A DNA stretch of 5,997 nt from Solirubrobacterales bacterium (GTDB taxonomy: Bacteria; Actinomycetota; Thermoleophilia; Solirubrobacterales; 70-9), in the NCBI GenBank assembly GCA_030835185.1, contig JAUQWL010000036.1:1-5997 (forward strand), written 5' to 3'. The translations under genes were made by a program, and so were the position numbers. Under the pieces are notes generated by a model. The model saw only the letters and a list, made by a program, of their open reading frames with translations. It searched no databases and was not told the DNA's origin. Shown in pieces: positions 1 through 5,828 of this stretch; within the stretch, counting starts at the first letter, position 1; every line of letters begins with the position of its first letter.

Positions 1-7
1 TGTTCAT
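1..7 (-). CDS. First codons of the next operon gene (partial, product unknown)
   Basis: The TGA at 6-4 of the zinc-ribbon protein gene is overlapped by an ATG at 7-5 (ATGA), followed by AAC and one further base before the window ends. The product would begin Met-Asn. A purine-rich GGGAGGTGGAG stretch sits at a suitable distance upstream. It is the third ATGA junction in the window, so the pattern is consistent. Nothing can be said about the product from two codons. Confidence 0.5.
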
Positions 8-774
8 CCCGTCTCCACCTCCCGGTCGGGCTCGCCTTCCCACCACTGGCGGCGGCGCGATGCGGGCAGGCCGGAGTCTCCTTCTGCGGCCACGTCCGGC
101 GCCGGCGAGTTGCCGCTGCGCAGATACCCGGAGTCTTCGCTGGTCGAGTCCTTCACGCCGGGCCCGATCACGTCGGGATCGGTGATCCACTTCCTGATGT
201 CGGCTCCGCCGGCTGCGTTGCCGGTCGAACCTTTGAGCCGGTTGCCGTGGGAGGGCATCGCCTCCGGAAACCCGGTCGGCGTATGAACGAGGTCCCGGCC
301 CAGCCAGTAGCCCAAGCCGAGCGCCAGTGCCAACACAGGGGCCAGGACGGCCATCTCGACCGGCGTGTGGTGGCGGACCAGCTCGACCAGAAGGACGAAC
401 ACGGCGAGACCGACCATCATCACCGCTATCCCGCGGTGAAACCGCCCGGCCTCGGAATGAGGCCACGGGTCGATCGCCCTGGTGATCTCGCGCCCCTCGG
501 GATCGTCGGTGCAGTTGCGGTAGGCCTCGCAGGCCTTGCATGTGGCTGACTTGGCCCGGTAGCGGACCAGCCTCCTTTCACGATCGAACTCCTCCGGCCA
601 GAGCTGCTCGCCCTGGTGGCAGATCCAGAAGTCGTGCTTTTCCTCGTAATCGAACCCCGACGTACGAAACTGTTGCGAGCGATTGTGGGTGTGGATCGAC
701 AGCCATTCGACGATCAGCGCCCCGGCCAGAAGTGCGAGCGCGTACCCGGCCGCCAGCAGGACCTCGGTGCTCAT
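4..774 (-). CDS. Membrane protein with four-cysteine zinc-ribbon-like domain, coupled to qNor
   Basis: This 256-residue protein has a membrane helix at about 5-24, a polar cysteine segment at 41-98, two helices at about 115-133 and 137-159, and a long polar tail (160-256) ending in a charged stretch (SRRRQWWEGEPDREVE). The cysteines are C52, C79, C82 and C88 (C-x26-C-x2-C-x5-C), so a structural zinc or iron site is likely. Basic residues around the cysteines place this loop in the cytoplasm, with the N-terminus outside. The order F-x-Y, D-x-W-x-C, G-x-x-L, YRA, CxxC, CT, GREITR closely follows the zinc-binding part of IS1182-type transposases (the DDE_Tnp_1_6 kind), but there is no catalytic domain. 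The ATG at 774 overlaps the reductase TGA (ATGA) and has no ribosome site of its own. The frame stays open further upstream, but that part lies inside the reductase gene. An accessory or sensing role in NO metabolism is inferred from context only. Confidence 0.85.
   Translation of the reverse strand: MSTEVLLAAGYALALLAGALIVEWLSIHTHNRSQQFRTSGFDYEEKHDFWICHQGEQLWPEEFDRERRLVRYRAKSATCKACEAYRNCTDDPEGREITRAIDPWPHSEAGRFHRGIAVMMVGLAVFVLLVELVRHHTPVEMAVLAPVLALALGLGYWLGRDLVHTPTGFPEAMPSHGNRLKGSTGNAAGGADIRKWITDPDVIGPGVKDSTSEDSGYLRSGNSPAPDVAAEGDSGLPASRRRQWWEGEPDREVETG
17..23 (-). promoter_or_regulatory. Ribosome binding site for the gene starting at position 7
   Basis: On the minus strand, GGGAGGT lies 9 bases before an ATG at 7-5, inside the last codons of the zinc-ribbon protein gene. 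With the ATGA overlap it supports a further gene leaving the window on the left. Confidence 0.5.
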
Positions 775-3185
775 GTGCCGTGAGTCGGAGGGGTCCGCCC
801 GGCACCGCCCTCCGGCCCCTCGGGAGCATCGTTGTCGAGAGCCGGCCCCGTGACGACGGTGAACAGATCGCCTTCGCGATCGACGTCGTCGCCCGATCCT
901 TCCCGCCGCCTCCTGTACGCGTGCTTGATCCCGAGCAAAGCGATGTACATCGTCGGAATCGCACCGAAGACGATCAGGATCACGTCGCCGGGCAACCTGA
1001 GCCACTCGACCAGCGAAGCCGTGTCACCGGTGATGAAGTCGAGCTGGCGGGCCTCGAAGTAGCCCTCGTTGACCGATTCGTAGAGCTGCATGATTCCCAG
1101 CGGGAGCAGCGTGGCAAACGTCATCCACGCCAGTCCGATGTTGGCGCCCCAGAAGCTGACCCTGGCCCACTTCTCCGGCCACTTGTCGGACGGGATGATG
1201 TAGCGCAGGCAGAACAGCGCCAGTCCGATGGCCAGCATTCCGTACACGCCGAACATGGCCGCGTGCGCGTGGTTGGCGGTCAGCGCCGTTCCGATCTCGT
1301 AGTAGGAGACGATCGGCAGGTTGACCAGGAAGCCGAATATGCCGGCTCCGAGGAAGTTCCAGAAACCGACGGCGACCAGAAACATGACCGCCCACCGGTG
1401 GGGGAACGGTGTCTTCGTCTTCGACTCCTGGTTGGAGCCGAGCTGCAGGAAGGACCAGGCCTCGACCGTCAGGAAGGTCAGCGGGATCACTTCGGCGGCG
1501 GAGAAGAAGGCACCGAGTGCCATGTGCTCGGCCGGCGTTCCGGAGAAGTACAGGTGATGCATCGTGCCGATCACGCCGCCGGCCGAGTAGAGCGCGATGT
1601 CGAGCAGGATCACCACCAGCGCGACCCGCTCGCGCACCACCCCGAGCAGCACGAACATGTACGCGACCATCACCGTGGTGAAGATCTCGAGGAAGTCCTC
1701 TACCCACAGGTGGACGACCCAGAAGCGCCAGAACTCGGTAATCGTGAAGTCGTCGGAGGTGCGGGCCAGCAGGCCGACCGCGTAGAAGGCCGGGATCGCG
1801 CACGCCGCGAGAAAGAAGAGCCAGGGCATGTTGCCCGGATGCTCCTTGCGCAGCCGGCTCCGCAGCACGCGGAAAAGCATGAAAACCCAGACCACCAGCC
1901 CGACGACCAGCAGCACCTGCCAGAGGCGGGCGAGATCGAGGTACTCGAAGCCCTGCAGGCCGAACCAGTTGGTCGCCGCGTCCTCGAGCACCCCGTGGAT
2001 GCCGAGGTAGGAGCCGATCAGCGTGCCGAAGACGACGACGGCCAGCGCTCCCAGCAGGAAGTACGCGAGTTTGCCCTGGCCCTTTGGTTCCCGCCGGGCG
2101 ATCATCGGAGCGAGGAAGATGCCGGCCGCCACGAACGAGGTCGCAACCCAGAAAAGAGAGAGCTGGACGTGCCACGTACGCAACAGGTTGTACGGCAGGA
2201 TCGTGGCGAGGTCGAAGCCGAAGAAGTTGGACAGCTCGGCCCGGTAGTGCTGGACGGCGGCGCCGACAAAGACCTGTATCAGGAACAGTGCCGCCATCAC
2301 GAGGAAGAATCCGGCGGTCGCCTTCTGGCCCGGGGTCAGGGCGACGGTCGACGGGTCGCGGAAGGAGACGACTGTCTGCTGGCGGCCGCGCCAGCCGAGG
2401 AAGTCGTAACGACCGAAGGCGCCGAACAGGAGCCCGATACCGCCGAGCAGCGCGATCAGCGAGAGCACCGACCAGACGAGGGCGTCGGCGGTCGGGGAGT
2501 TGTCGACCCGGGGCTCCGGTGGCCAGTTGTTGGTGTAGGAGTAGTCCTTGCCGGGACGCTCGGCCGCGCCCGCCCACGCGCTCCAGGCAAAGAATGCAGT
2601 CAGGTTGCGCAGATCGGTCGGATCGGTGATCGCCGATTCGCGCAGGCCGTTCTTCGTGGTCGGTTCGGAGAAGAACCGGCTGTAGTAAGGGATCAGCTTG
2701 TTGAAGGCGTCGGTCTGCTCCTCGGTGAACTCGAGGACACCGTCGGACTCGTCGTACCGATTGACCCGGAAGGCGTCGATCGTATCCTGACGCGCGCGGT
2801 CGGGAGAAGGTCCGCTCTCCCCTTCGATCTCGATGCCGTCTTCGTCGACCGGCGTGCCGCCGTTGGCGGCGGTCGAGATGTTGGCGGCCCGGCGCAGGTA
2901 GTCAGCCGTGTAGTCAGGGCCGAGGTAGGCCCCGTGCCCGAAGATCGACCCGTACTCCATGAGGCCGTTGTGGAGGAAGACCTGCTGCCCGTCGGAGATG
3001 TCGTCGCCGTCGAAGAGCAGCTCCCCGTTGTTGTCGAGCACCTTGACCGGCACCGGTGCCCCGGCCTGGTACGTGCGATAGGCCAGGATCCCGAGAACCG
3101 TGAACCCGACGAGCATGACCAGGATTACCGCCTGGAGCCATCCCTTGGCAAGCATGAACTCACGGCGCCCACTCTTTTCCGTCAT
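771..3185 (-). CDS. norB: Quinol-dependent nitric oxide reductase, large subunit (qNor / NorZ type NorB)
   Basis: The product reduces two NO to N2O and water in the membrane, taking electrons from quinol. The 804-residue protein starts with a membrane helix (about 16-36). A periplasmic cytochrome-c-like domain follows (about 40-232) that has no CxxCH motif, as in qNor rather than the cytochrome-c-fed type. The family signatures GHGAYLGPDYTADYL (83-97) and YTNNWPPEP (217-225) are present. The heme-copper-oxidase-like core has about 13 more helices. Expected ligands, by spacing with P. aeruginosa NorB: H339 and H641 for heme b, H639 for heme b3, and H492, H543, H544 and E496 for FeB; E500 and E565 are also kept. 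H313, E317 and F321 match the proposed quinol site, with D734 a possible fourth residue. A polar tail of about 45 residues after the last helix is the main oddity. A good ribosome site supports the start, and the stop overlaps the next gene (ATGA). Confidence 0.97.
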   Translation of the reverse strand: MTEKSGRREFMLAKGWLQAVILVMLVGFTVLGILAYRTYQAGAPVPVKVLDNNGELLFDGDDISDGQQVFLHNGLMEYGSIFGHGAYLGPDYTADYLRRAANISTAANGGTPVDEDGIEIEGESGPSPDRARQDTIDAFRVNRYDESDGVLEFTEEQTDAFNKLIPYYSRFFSEPTTKNGLRESAITDPTDLRNLTAFFAWSAWAGAAERPGKDYSYTNNWPPEPRVDNSPTADALVWSVLSLIALLGGIGLLFGAFGRYDFLGWRGRQQTVVSFRDPSTVALTPGQKATAGFFLVMAALFLIQVFVGAAVQHYRAELSNFFGFDLATILPYNLLRTWHVQLSLFWVATSFVAAGIFLAPMIARREPKGQGKLAYFLLGALAVVVFGTLIGSYLGIHGVLEDAATNWFGLQGFEYLDLARLWQVLLVVGLVVWVFMLFRVLRSRLRKEHPGNMPWLFFLAACAIPAFYAVGLLARTSDDFTITEFWRFWVVHLWVEDFLEIFTTVMVAYMFVLLGVVRERVALVVILLDIALYSAGGVIGTMHHLYFSGTPAEHMALGAFFSAAEVIPLTFLTVEAWSFLQLGSNQESKTKTPFPHRWAVMFLVAVGFWNFLGAGIFGFLVNLPIVSYYEIGTALTANHAHAAMFGVYGMLAIGLALFCLRYIIPSDKWPEKWARVSFWGANIGLAWMTFATLLPLGIMQLYESVNEGYFEARQLDFITGDTASLVEWLRLPGDVILIVFGAIPTMYIALLGIKHAYRRRREGSGDDVDREGDLFTVVTGPALDNDAPEGPEGGAGRTPPTHGT

Positions 3186-3195
3186 GGTCCCCGGT

Positions 3196-3201
3196 CCTCC
3201 T
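3196..3201 (-). promoter_or_regulatory. Ribosome binding site of the qNor gene
   Basis: AGGAGG, preceded by a further A, lies 10 bases upstream of the ATG at 3185 on the minus strand. It is the strongest Shine-Dalgarno sequence inside the window and decides the reductase start: the next in-frame ATG (Met11) has no comparable site. Confidence 0.75.
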
Positions 3202-3274
3202 TCACTAGCTCAACGCCCTGACAGCGGCGTCACCCCCGGACGAGAGTACGTTCCATTACTAACGCTCCCTGTGG

Positions 3275-3292
3275 AAAAACGCAAGCACTCGC
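3275..3292 (-). terminator. Weak rho-independent terminator candidate after the TPR membrane protein gene
   Basis: On the minus strand, about 43 bases after the TGA at 3335, GCGA-GTGC-TTGC can fold into a 4-bp stem with one G-T pair and is followed at once by GTTTTT. The stem is short and weak, but this is the only T run in the gap. A stronger 5-bp GC stem without a T run lies just before it (3305-3320). The same T run overlaps the candidate -35 of the reductase promoter, so the two readings compete. Confidence 0.2.
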
Positions 3293-3334
3293 TCCCGCTG
3301 CGAACGGCCCGGTCCGGCCGCCGGGTGCACCGGC

Positions 3335-4936
3335 TCAGCAGGTCGGCTTGCCGCCCGGTCCGGTGAACGAGTCGGAGAAAGCCCCGTCCAGATACGCATC
3401 GACCCGCACCTCGACCGGCGTGCATTCGCGCTCGATCGTCACCTGGCCGGAATCCGCGCCGCTGCCACCGAGGGTGCGGAAGAGCGACAGATCCCGCGGC
3501 TGCACCCAGGCGCTGCCGGGGGCGGGCCGCTCGAAGCCGACCAGGGTGACCGCCGTCCCTTCCGGAAGGCCTTTCCAGCTGGTGCGCAACCTGAACTTTC
3601 CGTCCTCGTAGCGCAGGCCCTCAACTTCGACCGAGCCTCCCTCGGGCAGCTCGCGGCTGAGTTTGCGATCCAGACTCAGCTCCGTTTCGGTCCCGATGAT
3701 GCGCTCTTCGATGGTGCGGACGATTGCGGATCGCCCGGGCACTCTGTGCACGATCTGCTCGAGGTACGTCAGGTAGCCCGCGACGAGGCCGCGGGTCCGC
3801 TCGGAGGCGTCGCTGCCTTCGAGCAGGTTGCCCGCCGCCTTCAGCGAAGCGATCGCGGCATCCTCGGCGCCGGCGCCGACCTCGGCCGAGCTCTTGATGA
3901 AGCACAGGTCGGCGACCTCGCTGTTGAGCGCGATCGCATCGGTCGCGACCTGGACGGACTTTTCGTATTCGCCGGTGTAGAGATCCGAAATGGCAAGGAA
4001 GGCCAATGCCAGCAGGTCGCGACCCCCGCCGAGTTCGAGTGCCCGCTCGGCGTCGGCGACCGAAGCCTCCAGGGCGGCGTCGCTTCCGGTCACCGCCCCG
4101 GTCCTCTCGAAGTCCGGGTTGGCCTCGCGGGCGCGCGCGACCGCACGGCGCGAGTAAGGGGTGGGATAGTCACCGTCCGTCTCGATCGCATCGTCGAGCA
4201 GCCTGATCGCCCGGGGCTGATCGCCCTCGTCAGACGCGACGGTGCCCGCGGCCGTGGCGTTGATCGCGTCGTCCGGTGTTTCGGGGATCGGAGCCAGATA
4301 GATGCGAGTGGCAGCGCCCACTGCCAGCACCGCGACCAGGATTCCGAATACATAGAAGAGCAGCCGTCGTCTGCCGGCCAGCACCAGTGAAAAACCGACC
4401 AGGAAGAGAGCCAGTGCGAGGACCGCGATCGCGGTGGTGTACTGGGTGCTGCGGTCGTTCCAGGTAACCCGGGTCTCGGCGAGGGCCGACTGTCGCAGGG
4501 AAAGCCGCTCGCTCTCGAATGCAAGCTGCTTCAGTTCCTCCGGGGTGCGAGCTCCGGGCAGTTCACCGCCGGCCGGCAGTATCGACTCGAGCTCGGCGGC
4601 GCTGAGCGGATCCGTCCCGGTGCCCGAATCGCGTGCAAGGGCATCCGCCTGCCGACGCAGGGCGGCCACCTCGGCTTCGATGTCCTTCTCGAGGAGTTTC
4701 GCTCCCTGAAGGGAGACTCCGGCCCTGAGCGCGTCGATGCCGGTCCGTGTCGTCTCGCGCGCGGTGTTCGACTCGTTGACAGCCGCCCTGGTCTGAAGGA
4801 TCCCGATGCCGGCACCGATCACCGCGATCGCAGCCAGCGATACCGCGATCCAGCGGCCCAGGGGACCCTTGGCCGAATCGTCGCCCTTCTCTTCCTTGCC
4901 GGCCTCCGGTTCTCCTGTCTCTTCGACCGGGCTCAT
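3335..4936 (-). CDS. Three-helix membrane protein with TPR-like region and C-terminal beta domain, function unknown
   Basis: This 533-residue protein starts with an acidic cytoplasmic tail (1-27), then a membrane helix at about 28-48. Residues 50-160 are a charged helical, coiled-coil-like loop (for example LEKDIEAEVAALRRQADALA near 82-101). Two helices follow at about 168-187 and 191-213, joined by a basic turn (AGRRRLLFY), which puts everything after residue 214 outside the membrane. Residues 226-397 look like degenerate TPR repeats: helix pairs with A/L/Y spacing, such as AIRLLDDAIETDGDYPTPYS, DAERALELGG and GEYEKSVQVATDAIALNSE. Residues 418-533 look beta-rich (SVEVEGLRYEDGKFRLRTSW) and may be a carbohydrate- or protein-binding sandwich. 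Cysteines are C345, C505 and C533, the last being the final residue. The start overlaps the stop of the preceding gene (ATGA) and has no clear ribosome site, which fits translational coupling. A scaffold or envelope assembly role is possible, but no function can be assigned. Confidence 0.85.
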   Translation of the reverse strand: MSPVEETGEPEAGKEEKGDDSAKGPLGRWIAVSLAAIAVIGAGIGILQTRAAVNESNTARETTRTGIDALRAGVSLQGAKLLEKDIEAEVAALRRQADALARDSGTGTDPLSAAELESILPAGGELPGARTPEELKQLAFESERLSLRQSALAETRVTWNDRSTQYTTAIAVLALALFLVGFSLVLAGRRRLLFYVFGILVAVLAVGAATRIYLAPIPETPDDAINATAAGTVASDEGDQPRAIRLLDDAIETDGDYPTPYSRRAVARAREANPDFERTGAVTGSDAALEASVADAERALELGGGRDLLALAFLAISDLYTGEYEKSVQVATDAIALNSEVADLCFIKSSAEVGAGAEDAAIASLKAAGNLLEGSDASERTRGLVAGYLTYLEQIVHRVPGRSAIVRTIEERIIGTETELSLDRKLSRELPEGGSVEVEGLRYEDGKFRLRTSWKGLPEGTAVTLVGFERPAPGSAWVQPRDLSLFRTLGGSGADSGQVTIERECTPVEVRVDAYLDGAFSDSFTGPGGKPTC

Positions 4937-5700
4937 GCGAAGAAGTCCACGGTCAGGCCGAAGAACACACCGACGAGCAGCACGGCCATCCCGGTACCGA
5001 TCGCCAGATAGAAGACGGGCCGACGGGCCGAGTTCGCTTCGGCAAGGGAGAACATCAGCACCGCGAACAGGACGATGAACGCCCAGACCGCAAGACCGTT
5101 GATCCGGTCGCGTATCTGTTCGGCCTCCTTTGCCCAGCGATCCGGGTTCAGCTCGCCGGGCGAGTTCACCCCGGTCTGCTGTTCGGCAGTGCGGGCCCTC
5201 AGCCGCTCTTCGAAGCTGAATGGTCGCGGGGTCGGACTCGGGCGGCTGAGATCGTCCGCGATGGTGGAATTGCCGAAAACGCCCGCGTCGGCGGCACGCC
5301 TGGTGGCCGATCTGCGCAGCTGAACAGCTTCCCGGCGGGCCGCGGCGGCAGCGCCGCGATCACCGGCCTGCTCCAGTCCATCTGCCTGGTTTTCGAGCTC
5401 GGCCGCAAGTGCGTAGCCGGCGAGATACCGGCTGTAGTTGCGGGTATCGCCGCTGACTGCGAGACCGATGTCCATCTCCTGCTGCTTCACCGCGATCGTC
5501 TCCGAAATCGACTGCCGGTCGTCGTAGGCAGCCGTGCTGCCGGTCGCAGCCGCGCGCCAGCCGAATCCGGCGGCCGAAACCGTGGCGACCCCGACCAGGA
5601 GCGCGATAATCCACTGCTGTGCAGTCAGATCGAGCCCGCGGCGCGACTCCCCGGGGTCCGACTCGCTCTTTTCAGACACCCCCTGCATCGAGAAGCTCAT
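4933..5700 (-). CDS. Three-helix membrane protein with an extracytoplasmic helical loop, function unknown
   Basis: This 255-residue protein is not one I recognise. Residues 1-28 are polar and probably cytoplasmic. A first membrane helix spans about 29-48 (starts QWIIALLVGVATVSAAGFGW). Residues 50-200 form a polar, Ala/Arg/Glu/Gln-rich helical stretch that is probably outside the membrane, with a Pro/Ser-rich break at 150-160 (LSRPSPTPRP). Two closing helices lie at about 203-220 and 229-249, joined by a short loop containing RR (SARRPVFY). The positive-inside rule puts that loop and the N-terminus in the cytoplasm and the short C-tail outside. There is no Cys and no visible catalytic motif. 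The stop overlaps the next start (ATGA, 4933-4936), so the two are very likely co-translated. The downstream protein shares the same plan, which suggests paralogy. The ATG at 5700 was chosen; Met5 is an alternative start with no better ribosome site. Confidence 0.85.
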   Translation of the reverse strand: MSFSMQGVSEKSESDPGESRRGLDLTAQQWIIALLVGVATVSAAGFGWRAAATGSTAAYDDRQSISETIAVKQQEMDIGLAVSGDTRNYSRYLAGYALAAELENQADGLEQAGDRGAAAAARREAVQLRRSATRRAADAGVFGNSTIADDLSRPSPTPRPFSFEERLRARTAEQQTGVNSPGELNPDRWAKEAEQIRDRINGLAVWAFIVLFAVLMFSLAEANSARRPVFYLAIGTGMAVLLVGVFFGLTVDFFA

Positions 5701-5828
5701 GCTATAGAGCCGTCTTCCCCCGGAACCCCGTCCGGCGCGGGCCGGCCGCGACCGGATCGCGGTGACGGGGACGGCGAGTCGCGTCCTGAGCCCGAAGCCG
5801 TGACCCGGCGGGCGGCAGCCGGACGAAC
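5701..5828 (-). promoter_or_regulatory. Intergenic leader with inverted repeats upstream of the membrane protein pair
   Basis: This 128-base gap holds no gene. Just after the TAG stop of the upstream gene, the minus strand reads CCGGC-(8 bases)-GCCGG, a possible short stem-loop with no following T run, so it is weak as a terminator. Further on, 5746-5762 is a perfect 6-bp inverted repeat (CCGCGA / TCGCGG) with a 5-base loop. A purine run GGGGGAAG at 5714-5721 lies 13 bases before the ATG at 5700, rather far for a ribosome binding site, but it is the only candidate. CTATAGC directly before the ATG looks like a -10 element but has no matching -35 and would start transcription inside the gene. 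A promoter for the 5700-3335 operon probably lies here, but I cannot place it. Confidence 0.35.

Larger units (their letters stand above)
3186..3334 (-). promoter_or_regulatory. Leader/promoter region between the membrane-protein pair and the qNor operon
   Basis: This 149-base gap has no gene. Reading the minus strand: first a GC stem CGGCC/GGCCG (3305-3320), then a weak stem GCGA/TTGC followed by G and five Ts (3275-3292), which together could end transcription of the upstream pair. Next, TTGCGT (3279-3284) and TAGTAAT (3255-3261) with about 17 bases between them form a poor sigma-70-like promoter candidate for the reductase. An imperfect inverted repeat, GGACG/CGTTCC around 3238-3254, sits just downstream of that candidate -10, where a repressor could bind. 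I recognise no specific NsrR, NnrR/DNR or NorR operator. The region ends in a clear ribosome binding site, listed separately. Confidence 0.4.

Noticed and set aside
481..654. Remnant of an insertion sequence, because of the transposase-like cysteine segment
   Set aside because: The segment lies in frame inside an intact membrane protein gene with overlaps at both ends. I see no terminal inverted repeats, target duplication or DDE core.
775..1005. Upstream extension of the zinc-ribbon gene's frame to an earlier Met inside the reductase gene
   Set aside because: The extra 77 residues are Arg-rich shadow sequence of the reductase C-terminus. The ATG at 774 gives a clean membrane helix and an ATGA overlap.
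1024..2577. Long minus-strand frame (517 codons) inside the reductase gene in another frame
   Set aside because: The Arg/Gly/Pro/Leu-rich translation without motifs is typical of a +1 shadow of a GC-rich membrane protein gene.
540..3221. Open frame of 893 codons on the plus strand, antisense to the NO reductase gene
   Set aside because: Its codons pair with the reductase's so that a stop appears only where the reductase uses TTA, CTA or TCA, codons rare in GC-rich genomes. The translation is rich in Arg, Glu, Asp, Gln and His with no domain, and the minus-strand gene is beyond doubt.
3270..3278. TGTGGAAAA, one mismatch from a DnaA box
   Set aside because: It is a single copy with no cluster, no AT-rich unwinding region and no replication genes nearby.
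3746..4390. Plus-strand frame of 214 codons opposite the TPR membrane protein gene
   Set aside because: It is antisense to a well-supported gene, has no recognisable domain, and shows shadow composition.
5700..5707. CTATAGC before the ATG at 5700 as a -10 promoter element
   Set aside because: There is no -35 at suitable spacing, and transcription would begin inside the coding region, leaving almost no leader even for the alternative Met5 start.
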